Of a DNA stretch of 64,000 nucleotides, positions 33,248-46,900 are shown one piece after another. The translations under genes and the position numbers were made by a program. This stretch comes from Dillenia suffruticosa (lineage: Eukaryota; Streptophyta; Magnoliopsida; Dilleniales; Dilleniaceae): assembly GCA_033439265.1 (NCBI GenBank), contig JAVTVX010000034.1, positions 12,121,001 through 12,185,000 of the forward strand. Reading direction: 5' to 3'. The notes under the pieces are model-generated. The model was given only the letters and a program-made list of their open reading frames with translations. It was not told where the DNA came from and searched no databases. Within the stretch, counting starts at the first letter, position 1, and each line of letters begins with the position of its first letter.

Positions 33248-34753
33248 AATAGATATGTTATTTCTTTTTTTTTTCAAAAAAAAATCTGGTGTTTTTTTTT
33301 TTCATTCCATACAAATACCGGTGATGAAAAAGCCATCATTGAGGTTTGACCAGCTTGAGAGCAAAACCTACTCCTAATTAAACACGCCCTTAAAATTAGG
33401 AAGGATTATATTATTCCTTCGTCACTTTAAACTGGTATTCATAAGTATATATGTGAAGAGAAAAGAGGAATTCAAAATATTGTGTATAATAGACTGTACA
33501 GAGGAATTGTATACATAGACTCGATCTCTAACTCTAGACTCAATCTCTAACTCTAATAGTAGTATATATGGTGACTGAAGATGTCAATAAAGGATTTTTG
33601 TTGCAAAATGTCTCTGGCTCTGAAGGGACAACACCCTGAAGTGAAGTACCCGTCCTATCCCTCATGGTAGAAGGGCCTAAAAAATTGGGCTCGTCCCATC
33701 GTTTCAAGGAATAACAGATTGTTGAATAAGTTAATAGAAAGATCTCTACGGTCATTATTGGCCTTTGCGATCATGTTCGAGAAGGGGATAGGAGATCTCT
33801 ACAGTTGCCGACCAGATTGTCTTTGTTGTAGTTGCCGTAGTTGGAGGAGAGGGCAAAGGAGAGAGGTAAAGAGAGATATGGGTTTGCAAGACTGAAGGTG
33901 AGGCAAAGTCGAAACCTCTTTCGCCTCCTTTTTTTCCTTTTTTATTTTTTTTAGTCCCTAAGGGAAGTGCCACTCCAGCCCGGCGAGCGAATTGGGCCCT
34001 CCAACCTCATCTTATAACATAAAAGGATTAAAAAAAAATAGCAGTAGCAGCGGATAAAAGGATTAAAAATTTGAGTGTCCCATACCTTATCAGAGACGGG
34101 ACGCGAATGGTGAATACACTCTCAATATTTTAAAAATATATAGTGCATATTATGTTCTCAAGGTAATAAATATTATATGAATATTATATTACCAAAATTA
34201 TATTAATAATATGCATTTGTGCATTTATGTATCTATGTATTTCTACATGTATTATAATATTCAGGTGGTTAAAGCTAAGAATGGGCAAGGGTGTGTGTGT
34301 GTGTGTGTGTGTGTGAGAGTGAGAGAGAGAGGGAGAGAAGAGTGATAGAGATTTGGAAAGATAAGCAAACGGGATACTTAGAATAGAACGGTAGATGGAG
34401 AATGTAGAAAGGCAGTTAGGGAAACTTTTAGTGTGCATACTTAAAACTTTTAGTGTGCATACTTTTAGTGTGCAGTTAGGGATACCAAAATTACTGATGT
34501 GTCATACGACACGTCAGTACTATGCACTCACAAAGTTACCACGTAAGCAACAGATAATTTTTTCATGCCTCGTATATTTTTATTTTTTTTGTTTCCTTCT
34601 TCCCCTCCAGTAAAGCCGCTCTCCCTCTCTCTCCATCTCTCTCGAGTTTCTCTTTCTCTCCGGAAAATGCCTTTGATTCCAGAAAAGCCGCTTTTGGCAC
34701 CAAACCCAGATCGATTCTGCTTGTTCCCAATCTAATACCCATAGATTTGGGAG
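33248..34753. other. No recognised gene; simple repeats
   Basis: A tandem 18-mer (ACTCRATCTCTAACTCTA) is repeated at about 33519-33556. Minus-strand open frames at 33540-33973 contain WDEPNFLGPSTMRDRTGTS but match nothing I know. A 17-19 bp motif CTTTTAGTGTGCATACT recurs three times at 34423-34475. TC-rich sequence at 34600-34670 precedes the RNR pseudogene and may be its former 5' leader. Confidence 0.4.
34289..34340. repeat. (GT)n(GA)n compound microsatellite
   Basis: About 12 GT units are followed by GA-rich sequence. Confidence 0.9.
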
Positions 34754-35421
34754 ATGTACAAGAAAGCAGAGGCCTCATTTTGGACAGCAGAAGAAGTCGA
34801 TCTTTCCCAAGATCTCCGTCATTGGGAAAGCCTAACATCCCACGAGAAACACTTCATCAGTCAGTCCTCGCCTTCTTCGATGATCGACGGCGCAGAATCC
34901 TTCGCCGAAAGACTTATCGCCTTCGCTTGCGTCGAAGGAATCTTCTTCTCTGGCTCATCCTGCGCCATTTTCTGGCTCAAAAACGAGGTCTAATACCGGG
35001 ACTCACCTTCAGCAACGAATTGAAGATCAGAGACGAGGGTTTACACTGCGATTTCACTTATCTTCTCTACAGTCTCTTGAGGGTAAGATTGTCCCAAGAA
35101 AGAGTGAAGGGGATTGTGGCCGATGCGGTGGAAATAGAGAGAGAGTTCATGTGCGACTCATTACCATGTGCCCTAGTTGGAATAACAGGTGATATGATGT
35201 GTCAGTACATTGAATTTGTCGCTTATCGGCTTTTGAGAGTTTTGGGGTGTGGAAAATTGTATAATGTTGCTAACCCAATTGACTGAATGGAGCTGATTTC
35301 GTTGCTGGGGAAAACTAACTTCTTTGAGAAGAGAGTTGGAGAGTATCAGAAGGCTTTTGTCATGTCTAGTTTGAATGGCAATGGCGGAACCCATGTGTTC
35401 AAGCTTGATGTACACTTCTAA
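34754..35421 (+). pseudogene. Ribonucleotide reductase small subunit (R2, TSO2/RNR2-like) pseudogene
   Basis: R2 makes the diferric-tyrosyl cofactor that drives dNTP synthesis. The start MYKKAEASFWTAEEVDLSQD is a hallmark of plant R2. After HFIS and a VLAFF remnant the sequence jumps to IDGAESFAERL; about 80-90 residues are missing, including the helices with the first iron ligands and the IENIHSEMY region. Near 34985 the frame shifts by one base (KNEV against the expected KRGL). It then reads LIPGLTFSNEL, DEGLHCDF, ADAVEIEREF, DSLPCALVG and CGKLYNVANP, followed by TGA (35284-35286) in place of a Trp codon, then [20 protein letters not shown] and a C-terminus FKLDVHF with TAA. It is intronless, but plant R2 genes can also be intronless, so retroposition is not proven. 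No enzyme is possible. Confidence 0.93.
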
Positions 35422-37315
35422 ATCTCTTGCTATAGGATCTGTTTTAGGGCTTTTCCGGCTTTTTTTAATTTTTTTCTGCTTTGATTTTTCTTGTCCAGGT
35501 ATGGTTGCATGATTTCTCTTAAAGTAATGATAAAAGAATCCATTTTTCTATATTTAATTTTTTTTTTAGTTCTCTGGAATTTAAGGATATTAATACTTGA
35601 AGAAATTGTGATTATTTAGTGTGAAGGGGATTGTGGCTGATGCAGACTGAATTGCAAGAAGTTCCAGCGAGAGAGGAGAGGAGAGCGAGAAAGGGGAGGG
35701 GGAGAGAGAAAGAGAGAGGAGTGGCTCCATTTTCTCAAGTGGGATGGTTTTCTTGCTGGGAATTGGGTTTCGTTTCCGGCGGTTTGCAGGAACTTTCTGT
35801 TCCAGATCTCTCTCATCTTTGTTTTGTTATTTTTCTCTTTTTTTTTTTTTGTTTTGGTTTTCTTGTTTTATCTGATATATATATACCCAAAAAAACAAAT
35901 TATAACCGGAGATTTTTGCTAACATTGCCACCTTGTGAGTACATGGTGTTTACGTGTCCCGTGACACGTCTGCTGACTTTGTCATGATGGAAATCAAGTC
36001 GGTGTTTGTATCGCCATGTCATCTTTTATGTGGATTCAAATCGGTATTTAACGATCATGAGGCCACCGTTACTAACCAACAGAGAGACTAATTTGTTACT
36101 ACTTATGAAATTTAGCTCTTTAATCGTTATATTTTAAAATTTAAAGACTATTTAGGATAAAGTTTAGGTACTTAAGAAGTAATTTGGTCAAAGAAGCTCA
36201 CTTCCACACCAAGCATAAGTTTTTAATATTTTTTGTAGTTTTTTTCTCCCCACATACAGCTACGATTCTCCTGCCGAACACTTGTCCTTTACTTCCAATG
36301 AAATAAATTATCCTATAAAGATATTGCTCTTTTCCGGTTTACATATATCCACTTTTCTTTGGCGACAAACGTTGACCAATTTCTATAAAAATGAATTTTA
36401 TAACGATTAATTTAGATTTATTCAAAATAAAAACTCAAATACTAAACAATAATCTAAACATAGATATATAAATAAATATATATCCATTTTTTTTCCCTTA
36501 AAAAACCAACCCCAGTAATTTTTGTTCTTCCTCTTCTTCTTTTCTCTAAACACACTCCATGAATGACTAGTTGGCATGCACCCTTCTATTTTTTTTTTAG
36601 TATCATGATTTAATCATTATTCAGTATTCAAAATTTTATTATAATTAATCTGAATCGATCATTATAGAACCTATTTTGTGAAGATAGATCTCCTAATATT
36701 ATTTTTTTCATACTCATAAGGAATCGAATTCCGGACCTATTAAGAGATCAAAGTATCCATTCCAACTACTCTAACAAGTATTGATGCATACACCCTTTTA
36801 TCTTTCTATAGCTTTTCTCTTGTCTATTCTCTTCGTTCTCTTTTGTGTTCTCTTTTATGCATCTGATAATAATTTTGGATACCAAACTCTTTGGATTGAG
36901 TGATAAGTATATTCTATCTCTTTAATCAGAAATTTTAAATTCAAGTTCTAGAAATGACGAAAAAGAATTTAAAAAAATTAATTCCTAAAATTGGGTCTTA
37001 CAGTACTCTAATAGGATTAATTAAACAAAATTCAAATATCGGTGATAAAAAAAAAAAAAGACAATAGTTCTAGGTTTTGGTTCACTTTTCATTTATTTTC
37101 TTTCTTCCATTTGAATGAATATTCCAAGGCAGCGGTGGATGGCAAATACTACGCTTGGGAAATGATAAAGAGGGATTTTACCACTGCTATGGGGGGTTTC
37201 ACTTTGGCCTGCGGTAAGATTAATTTTAGCTCTAAAAATAATGAAATACGCGTTTGTTTTATGATTGCTACGGCTTCCACGGCTCTCACAATTGAGATGG
37301 TCTTACTTTATTTGG

Positions 37316-37318
<3 letters not shown>
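35422..37318. other. No recognised gene
   Basis: A 24-bp stretch at about 35620-35643 (GTGAAGGGGATTGTGGCYGA..) repeats R2 coding sequence found at 35105, so a small fragment of the R2 pseudogene was duplicated. GA-rich sequence at 35665-35725 follows. The 118-codon frame at 37042-37398 has no known match. The rest is AT-rich intergenic DNA. Confidence 0.45.

Positions 37319-37348
<30 letters not shown>
37319..37348. repeat. (AT)n microsatellite
   Basis: About 14 consecutive AT units. Confidence 0.9.
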
Positions 37349-37351
<3 letters not shown>

Positions 37352-40300
37352 CATTTCAATTATTGATTACGATCTTAGTCATGAAATATTTTGATTGAAC
37401 CGATGGAATTATATCACTCATATAAAATTATGTAAAATACTTTTAAATACTCAAAAAGCAATGGTAAAGTTGTTCATTATTGCTCTAGTGCGTTTCTCAT
37501 AATTGAGATGGTCTGTCTTTATTTAGTAATTTTTATTACGCACACACACATGTATTTTTTTATCTGAATATTGCTATCCGATGATTCGATGATCAAATGG
37601 GCTCTTTCAATCCCTATTCTTTAATTTTTAAAATTTGAATTTAAAATTTTAATTAAGAGCAGTGTTTTTAAAATCAGACTAGATTTACTGATTTGACTAG
37701 TTTAATTATGAACGGTTCGATTTTTATTATTAAACATGATGAAATCATATTCGATCATGACCATTTCAAATCAGTAAAATTAGTAAATCATTCAAATCAA
37801 TTCAAAAAATTTAAAAAATATATATATTTATGACTCTTTCCATTTTACCCTTTTTTTACCTTTGATATTTCGTTTCCTTTCCTATCCTTTCCTTCCACTC
37901 ACCGTCGTTTCTCCTTACTAACCCTAAAAACTTCACTTCTATTTTTTTTCATAAAGATATATGAACTTTATATTTTAAATAATATATAAATTATATATAT
38001 AAAATCACGATTATATTATCTGATTCATAAAGCAATTCGATCAATCCAACCAATGAACCAAAGAATCGATAGATTGGTCGAATTATTTACTAGTTCAGTT
38101 TTAAAAATATTGGTTAAAAGAGTATACCATTTTACTACTAAACTCAAAGAATGTTGATCGCATATATATATTCATTTCAATTATTTTTTATGATCTTAGT
38201 TGGTCATGAAAATTTTCTATTGGACTTATGGAATTATATCACTCTAAAATTAAATAATGAGACAAAATTAGGTAAAATACTTTAAAATACTCATGAAACT
38301 ATGGTAATGTTATTTATGTTATATTTACAACGTTTTAATTTTTAATCATGAACAGTCTATATATGTATTTAATGAGATATTTTAATGGCTAATTACTATT
38401 TTTGTTGTGTATAAATAGTTTAACAAAATTATACGTTAAGATCTTAAAATTTATCCACAATTCATAAATTAGTTTTTAAATTTTAAAATGTAATGATTAA
38501 GAATCTAAATTTTAAAATTCGTAACTTATTGATCTTTTCGTTTTTAACCGAACTAGACTGACCATTAACTGCTAACGTGATGAATAAGTTAGACGTACGG
38601 ATGCTGATGTGATAGTGTCAAGTCATCGTCTCAAAATATTTTACACTGTCACGTAAGCAACATGCTGACGTGGTGGTACCACGTAGCAAATTAGTAACGT
38701 GGCACACACCTCACCTCTCACCTCCTTTTTCTCTCTCTAGCTCAGCATCTCTCTCTCTCTCTTTCCACATCACTACACACCCCTCTCTCCCCCATTTTGC
38801 AAGCATCATGTACAAAACCAACTCGGCATGCATAACAAATTCTTCAGAAATCAATTTCATTAACACATCCCCTCCTTCGTATCCCTTCGAATGAAACTGA
38901 AGCTTTCTCTCTCTCTAATGGCAGAAGAAGAAGATAAAGGGGGAGAGGGGCATGTGTCTTCACACACGTGGGGAGAGAGAGAGATGGCACAGAGAGTGAG
39001 AAAGGGAGTCTTGCAAAGAAAGAGAGAGAGACTCTCTCTCCTTTCAATCGGGGTTTATGTTTGAAGATGTTTTGAGTTCTTCATTAATGGCGGACCTCAG
39101 ACTGGGAAGGTGGGTTTGGTCTACAAACTCGAAATTTTCTTCATTTGCAGTTTGATATCATCCCCAACTTTAGTCTTCATCTTCAATTCCTAGCATCCGT
39201 GTCATCTATCCATCTTCAATTGGGGTTTAGGTTTGAAGATGTTCAAATTGGGGTTTAGTTTAGGTCTGTTCATCTTCAATTCCTAGCATCCCTGTAGATC
39301 GTCCCCAACTTTAACAATTGAGCTTTAGGTTTGATGATGTTCAAATTCATCCCTGCCATCTGTTCATCTTCAATTTAGCATCAAGAAGTTCCATCAGCTA
39401 CTTCAATTTCACCATTGTCTGCAATTCCTGTTTTACCATGAGTTCACCTTTCGATTCATCAATACCTTTAGTTGCTGTCTTAAAATTTTGCCTTCATCAC
39501 CGTTCCAGCAATTTTCATTACCGTCTCAGCAGTTTTCATTATCGCCTTTTAACTTCAATTCCAGCATGAAAGCTTTGAAATTTCTTCCCTTTGCCTTCTC
39601 GGAGGTGGAACTGAGGAGATAGTGTGGGTGCTGAACATTTTGATGGTTAGGGGATGTATATAATGCTGAGGGCAGAGAGATTGGGATTGGGAAAGAAACA
39701 AAAAGGGATTGACAGAGAGATTGGAATTGAGGTTTAGGTTTAGGTTTGAACACATTAGATCTCGATTCTTGAAAATAAAGTTAGGATCAAGCTCAAAATT
39801 AGAGAAGAAAATGAATATTTGCTTTAATTTGAAGAAAAAATAGCCCACCATCCATCGACCAAACGCTCGACTAGCAGGTGACAAAAAGTAACACAAAGGC
39901 ACGTGCACGTGTCTATGACGATATAAGGTAACAAAACATATACAGCGTTATTGGAGACCGAGAAAAAGAAAGTTCAATTATGGGCAGTCTACAAAAACTT
40001 GAGTTTAATTAAAATTACGTATACAAAATAATTATTATCATAACAATAATTTACTTTTACTTACATAATATTATATTTTTTATAAAAAAAATTATTATTT
40101 TATTGAAAGTATTTCGTATAGAAGACAAGAGAATAAAGTTTTCAAACAGGCCAAAGAGGCTGGTGTCAGAAAATGTCACTCCGGTTTTGAAAGTTGCGTT
40201 GACCACACGGCACTCTATGATAACACCGGCTCTTAGCCTGCAGAATTGAGCATGATGTAACAGACAAAAATCACGTAATTTATTTGTTTTTATTATTATT

Positions 40301-41639
40301 TACCGGCACAAGTGCGATGCATAAAAAAGAGTTTTAAAAAAGAAAAAAAAAATAAAAATGGTTTTTCAATGGATGAATATAATGTAAAAATAATAAGTCC
40401 ATACAAAAATTATTAGTAATATGTGATTCCAAATTTTTCTATCTTGTTAATTTGGTCCTTTATAAGATGTTAATTTGTCATTTCTAAAATCTAGTTATAT
40501 ACTAGGAAAATGTTTGAGTAACTAATGAAATTTTTATAATCTGTCATGGTTGATATCTGTTAGGAACAGATATTAATATTTAATTATTTAATCAATAGTA
40601 TTTAGTATTTTATATATTAATTATATTTTATTGATATTTTTCATGTTATTATTATATATTAAAATACAAAATTTATAAATTTTTTTAAACATAATTAATT
40701 CAAATACATATTATGAAAAAAATTTATACAAAGCATATAACATCCATGACTTATAACACAAGAAAATTTTTTAACTACTTAAAAAAGATAATCAATTTAT
40801 TCAATTAAATACCATAATAATAATTTAAACAAATCTTATCCTATAAAAAAATAAAAAAATAATTAATTCAAGTTTTGTGTTTATTATCATGTAAGATGAG
40901 TAACATAGTAAAAATTCCCAAAAGTATTTTCTTTTGAAAAGTCAACGGTTAATAGATGACTTTTCTTTTGAAAAGTCATCTATTAACTATTAATTAGGTC
41001 ATCAAATACACTTTTTAACCATCAGTAACACAAAGGATCAAAAATCCTCTCTGTGTCTGTTCCAAACACTTCTATTTACGTGCATAAACTATTGTATCTG
41101 ATAATTATGTTATATCTAATTAAATATTTTAATAAATCAAAATAAGGACTAGGATTTAAAAGCCATAAACGAGTTTTAGACAAAATTAAGGAAAAATGAA
41201 TTATGTCCAAAGTGGGTGGGTAAAAAAAAAAGTATACTACATTCTCATGTAATTATCGAAAAAACCAAAAATATTGTAATGTAAATTAGGGTTATCATAA
41301 TTGAAAGTTTATTGTACTTTAAAAGGTTTGTAGATTTTGCATGCAAATTGAGTTTCAAATGCATCAATTCTCTTTCATAATTCCCGTATGATTAGTAAGT
41401 TAAGTGTTGGAGATTTCAGGGTGCTTAGAAATTCTCTTATGATTACGTTGTGGGTCTACTTAAAATATAATGTTATGCTTTTTTAACTTGGCTTGGATTT
41501 TTTAATTGATTACATTTTTCCAATAGCAATTGCTTTTACATATAAACTTTTAAAATTATTTTACCATTTTGCATACACTACAAAATTAAAGTCCTATATC
41601 TATGCTAATCCATATATTGCATCATGTTTAAAAACTATG
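37349..41639. other. AT-rich intergenic DNA with dispersed local repeats, no gene
   Basis: A motif GATCTTAGTYRGTCATGAAA..ATGGAATTATATCACTC occurs at about 37365 and 38195. CAATTGAGATGGTCT near 37290 recurs as ATAATTGAGATGGTCT near 37500. CT-rich tracts occur at 38715-38790 and 38895-39045. 39080-39560 is a loose repeat of TTCATCTTCAATT/GGGGTTTAGGTTTGAAGATG. No protein or RNA gene is supported; the small open frames here are low complexity. Confidence 0.45.
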
Positions 41640-42363
41640 TTCAATTCTGACAATTATCACTTATGCTTAATATACATGGTAGTTTTTTGGGACGATTTGA
41701 AAATAATCTCTATATGATTTTTCCTTACTACCTAATTAACCATACCGTCTGCATAACTTATACATTTATGTTAACTGATATATTTTACCGTCTGTAAATA
41801 CTATCCACCATTTGAACAGTTATCACTTGTTATCAATAAATGTAGTCGCTTTTAATGACGATTTGAAAAGAGTCTCTATATGAGTCTTCTTTGTTGACTT
41901 TTAAAACATACCGTTTACATTAATTTTTTATCTATGCTACATGTGATACTCTTTAGAGACTATCTGAAACTAATCTCTATATGTACTATTTATACTAATT
42001 ACTGAGTTTTACCATCTATGTAGTATTTAGGGATGGATTAAAAATTTAAGGATTAAGATATAAACTATTTGTGATATATGGTAGTAAGTTACAATAACAT
42101 GGGGGATAATATGGGAAAACAGGTGGTGCGTTGCTATAATAGGTAATACGTTTGCGATAACAGTAATAATTTTACGATAACTTGTAATAAATTTGTGATA
42201 ATTAGTAATAATATTATTATACATTGAAGTGAAATATTATGTAGTGATTTTACAGTAAGAGGTACTAAATTGCCACCTACAAATAGTAAAGAGCAGTAAT
42301 GGATAGTAAAATGCGGTAATATTATTATATATTGGAGTTGCGAAACCTAATAGTAAAATTACG
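41640..42363. repeat. Degenerate minisatellite flanking the copia insertion (left side)
   Basis: The unit GACGATTTGAAAANARTCTCTATATGA recurs at about 41692, 41857 and 41957, each with an ACCRTCTRYRTA-like partner. From about 42060 it passes into GATAACNNGTAATAATTT-type units and TAATATTATTATAYATTGGAGT, which recur at 49600-49760 beyond the copia element and again near 50950 and 51720. Confidence 0.6.
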
Positions 42364-42368
42364 ATAAC

Positions 42369-42811
42369 TGTTGGATTTATATGCACATACACATGCGGAA
42401 GCGTGTAAAATATTTCGGAATCATAAAAGATTAGTGTTTTCTGGCATACCTCAAAAAGTAGATTGCAAAATCTGGGAACCACGAACCTCGATCAATCGAC
42501 CTCGCAGTCGGGATGATAACCACAAAAGATGAGCTATCACCGCAGCACCACGACCCCTCAATCGAATCCGGTGACACAAATTCTCTTCGCAGAATTTTTC
42601 TCCCTCTCTCACAATTGTCTTCTCACAATGTTTTTGCAATCATGGAATGAAAATTGTGCCTCCTAGGGTTTACCCTAGTTTCCATATTCCTCCGTCACCA
42701 CAAATGGTAGGGAATTCAAATCCCATCAGTTACCATTTGTGCATATGGAAAGTGGGATATTTCCTTTTTCCAAATATGGAAAGATGCCCCACGTGGGTAT
42801 TCATTCCTTCA
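42369..42811 (-). repeat. 3' LTR of intact copia (443 bp)
   Basis: As printed it starts TGTTGGATTTATATG and ends CATTCCTTCA. It is the 3' LTR because the element reads on the minus strand. TCTCCCACTTG next to it gives the polypurine tract AGTGGGAGA on the coding strand. Confidence 0.96.
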
Positions 42812-43971
42812 TCTCCCACTTGCACACGAGGGCATTTTCATCCATCACGAGATCACAGCTCATGCGATCTCCTGTATCACCCTTCTGGATTTTCATACTA
42901 GATTTGGTGTCGTGCGACTGGCGAGTATCTGGATTTTCATACTAGATTGGGTGTCGTGCGACTGACGAGTACACCTGCAAATAAAGACTTCTCGATGCAC
43001 CTGTTAGGATGTTCGAGGAGTCGTCGTTAATAATAAAACAAACATCTCGCTGTACCCCAGACTCATCACATTTACATCCTTCTAGTCACTTTCCTCATCG
43101 AAAGTCATCCCCAATATATTCTCGAATGTGTATTCACTATTACGTTTTTATCCCAACGTGGATATACGTAACAGACCGGTCGGTGAATACTACACAACGA
43201 TATAATGTAGATTGGTCTTCCTTTCCCAAACTCGAATCCATCGATCTCAATTCAGCTGCTTTCCTAGACCTGCCCCTTAGACCTCAATTTATCTTCCGGG
43301 CCATAGGTAAACAGACTAAAGTAGCAAATACTGAATTAAGACTTCTAGAGACAGTCGAAAGTAAAATAAGGGTACTTGAGATCCCACCCAATGGATCTCG
43401 GGTCTCACACAGTGGGAACGGGGATCATGAATAGATCATCGTCTCATATAATTGCTCCCACTATCCCTAGTCGTTATCACACGCGGTATGAAACGCGTGC
43501 CACAGTGTTAATCCCTTATTTCTCAAAAGGGCATATGTCAGATTTCTTAACACTGTGCAGATACGGGACTCAGTCTACACATAAGACTCTACCCAGAGAT
43601 TTCAGAGAGAGTGTCTCAGAGACAATATCACTATCGCAGGTGATTTCTGAAATCTCAAATCTGGCTACTCACAGGCAACATGGATGTGGGTATTTCCATG
43701 TCGGTCATATCCCAAATGACCTCATCCTGCACACGTATCATGGCGACTTTTGTTCTAGTTGGGCCACTCTCAATGCCTCTTACGACTAGAAACTGTCTCA
43801 TCTCCACTCACTCAGAGTTGGAGGTGGTCGCTCGTGTGAGAGAGTCGACCTCACCTGCCTGACATATATTTTATCACATCAAATATACATGATATAAATA
43901 AGTACATTATTTAAGAAAATATTAATGTGACTGAATAATGCACAAAATCATATATAAAAATATAATAAGCA
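42812..43971 (-). other. 3' non-coding region of intact copia
   Basis: There is no gene. A near-perfect 44-bp tandem duplication (CTGGATTTTCATACTAGATT..CGAGTA) lies at about 42884-42971. The region is alignable with 28910-29990 of the broken relative. Confidence 0.75.
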
Positions 43972-46900
43972 TCACATCGTCAGTTTAGTACAATGAGAAA
44001 AATCAAAATATTCCCAAACCAATGACTCTCTATGTGCTTTAAATGAGTCTCTAGTGATGGGTTTGGTGAAGGGGTCAGCCACCATGCAATGTGTCGAGAT
44101 GTACTTGACGGTCACTTCACCCTTCTCGATGATGTCTCTAACAAAATTATATCTGGTGTCTATATGTTTGGTCATACTATGATACTTAGGGTCTCTAGTA
44201 TAGGCGATAGCAGCCTGATTATCACAGTAAATCATCACTGGCCTCCCACTATCAGCCACAACCCCTAAGTCATCTAATAGTTTTCGGAGCCAAACACTCT
44301 CCTGAACTGCAACTGAGCAAGCCACGAACTCAGCCTCCATCGTAGATAACGCTACACAGGTCTGCTTCTTGCTACTCCAAGAAATGGCACCGCCATTGAG
44401 CAAGAATGCAAAACCTGATGTCGATTTGCGCTTATCCAGATCACCGCCCCAGTCGGCGTCTGAATATCCTATGAGGCGCAAATCCCCTCTCCCATAACAC
44501 AAGGAGTAGCTCGCAGTTCCCTTGAGATATCGAAAAATCCTTTTCACTGCTCTCCAGTGACCCCTTCCAGGATTTGATTGATATCTACTCACCAGACCGA
44601 CTGCGTAACATATGTCTGGTCGTGTACACAACATCGCATACATTAGACTTCCCACTGCGCTGGAATAAGGGATTTTACGCATCTCCCTTATATCTTCCTG
44701 AGTTTTCGGGCACATCTCAAGACTCAGACCATCACACTTGGTGATTGGAGTATCAATGGGATTACAATCACTCATCCCAAAGCGTTCGAGAATTTTCTTA
44801 ATGTAGGTCTCTTGTGAAAGAGCCAACATTCTTCTCGATCGATCTCTCTGGATCTTAACTCCAAGGATGAACTCAGCTTCACCCATGTCGATCATGTCGA
44901 AGCTCAATGACAACCAAGCCTTGATCGTCAGCATATACTGAATGTTGTTCCCAGCCAACAGTATATCGTCCACATACAGGGACAGAATCACAAAAGAGTT
45001 ATCAGATCGTATCAAGTAAACACAATGATCCTCCTCGATCATTGTAAAACCATAAGATATCACCTCCTCGTGGAATCTTAGGTACCACCGCCTGGATGAT
45101 TGCTTTAGGCCATATATCGACTTCCGAAGTCGACAGACCTTGTCCTCATGACCTACTAGAACGAACCCAGAGGGCTGCTCCATGTAGATCTCCTCATCCA
45201 GATTTCCATTAAGGAAAGCGGTCTTTACATCCATCTGATGCAACTCTAGATCCATGCTCGCGACAATCGCCAAGAGTAAACGGATCGATGTAAATTTGAC
45301 TACGGGGGAGAAAGTCTCCTCGTAATCAATGCCATTTGTCTGTGTGTAACCCTTGGCTACTAGACGGGCTTTGTATCTTTCTATCGATCCGTCGGCCTTT
45401 CTTTTGATTTTGAGAACCCACTTGTTCCCTATGGCCCTTCTATTCCCAGGTAGGTCAACTAGGTCCCAGACCCCATTAACCTTCATTGATTCCATCTTCT
45501 CTTTCATGGCCTCTAGCCATTGGTCCCTCATAGGACTCTTGAGAGCCTTCTCAAAGGTTTGAGGTTCTTCATCATCCTCAGGAGTCACGATGAGGATCTC
45601 ATCCTCTATCGGAAAATGACGTCGGGGCACATGTCCCCGACTACTCCTACGAGGAGGAGGAGCCTCCTCACCTCGAGATGGGTCACTCCCACTAGGACCA
45701 AGATCCATTGTAGGCTCTTGGGTCCCTCCCCTGGGCTCAGTTGGGCCGTCAGGCTCACCCATCTCATAAAAGGTGAAATCCTGGTCAATTTCGCCTCTCT
45801 TAGGGAAATCATTTTCCAGGAACGTAGCATTACGAGATTCGATTTCGGAGACCGTGCCATCCGTACGTTCACCTAGGAACACATGTCCCTTAGAATGTTC
45901 AGAGTACCTTATAAAGATACATTTCTTTCCTCGTGGGCCTAACTTGCCGTGTGGGTGCGAGGAATCGTAAACGTATGCGGCACAACCCCATGGTCTCAAA
46001 TGGCTAAGGTCAGGCTGCCTCCCTGTCCAAAGCTGGTATGGGGTACTGACTACGGACTTGGTTGGAACACGGTTAAGAACGTAGGCGGCAGTCAACAATG
46101 CGTCTCCCCAATGGGAGATAGCCAAATTGGCCTGCGCCATCATCGATCTTACCATCTCCAACAAAGTCCTATTCCTTCTCTCAGCTACCCCGTTCTGCTG
46201 GGGAGTAGCAGGAATAGTCAACTGTCTCGTAATACCCTTCTCGAAACAGAGCTCTTTAAACTCCTCAGACAAGTACTCGCTTCCTCTATCGGTTCTGAGA
46301 GTTTTAATTCTCAAGTCTAATTGGTTTTCAACCTCGCTGATAAACCTCCTGAAGCAATCTAATGCCTCAGACTTGTGCGAGATTAGGTAGACATAACCGA
46401 AACGCGTGTAATCATCTATGAACATAATGAAATACGTGGCTCCGTTTCGGGCTCTCACATTCATAGGTCCACAAATATCGGAGTGGATCAATTGCAATGG
46501 GGTCCCAGCCCTCATTGCTTTTCCAAATGGTTTCCTCGTCGCTTTGCCGGCTAGACAAAACTCACATAAGGGCAACTCGATCCGGGTTAGCGGGCCCAAC
46601 AAGCCACTCGTAGCTAACCGGTTCATTCTCTCTTGCCCTATGTGGCCAAGTCTACTATGCCAAATTGAAACATCATCAACTACGCTATCAGATGTATACG
46701 CAATAGAAGACAAATCAGAAATTTTATTAAAGGAAACCAAATCCAACGCATAAAGTCCATCATGGACTAAACCAGTACATAAAACAGAGTTATCGTAAAT
46801 GACAGAAACACTCAAATTTCTGAAAATGACAGAGTATCCTAAACGATCTAAACAAAGGACAGAAATGAGATTCCGCCGAATCTCGGGAGCATACAACACA

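Noticed and set aside
33540-33973. Minus-strand two-frame candidate gene
   Set aside because: The two frames abut but share no domain; no splice sites or family could be recognised.
35631-35987. 118-codon frame beside the R2 pseudogene
   Set aside because: It begins in a duplicated R2 fragment and a GA-rich tract; the rest is Phe-rich low complexity.
37042-37398. 118-codon plus-strand open frame ending in an (AT)n run
   Set aside because: No homology recognised, and its C-terminus is an Ile-Tyr repeat from the microsatellite. Probably chance.
45353-46753. Plus-strand open frames opposite copia pol
   Set aside because: Antisense shadows of an intact 1048-codon pol with all its motifs.
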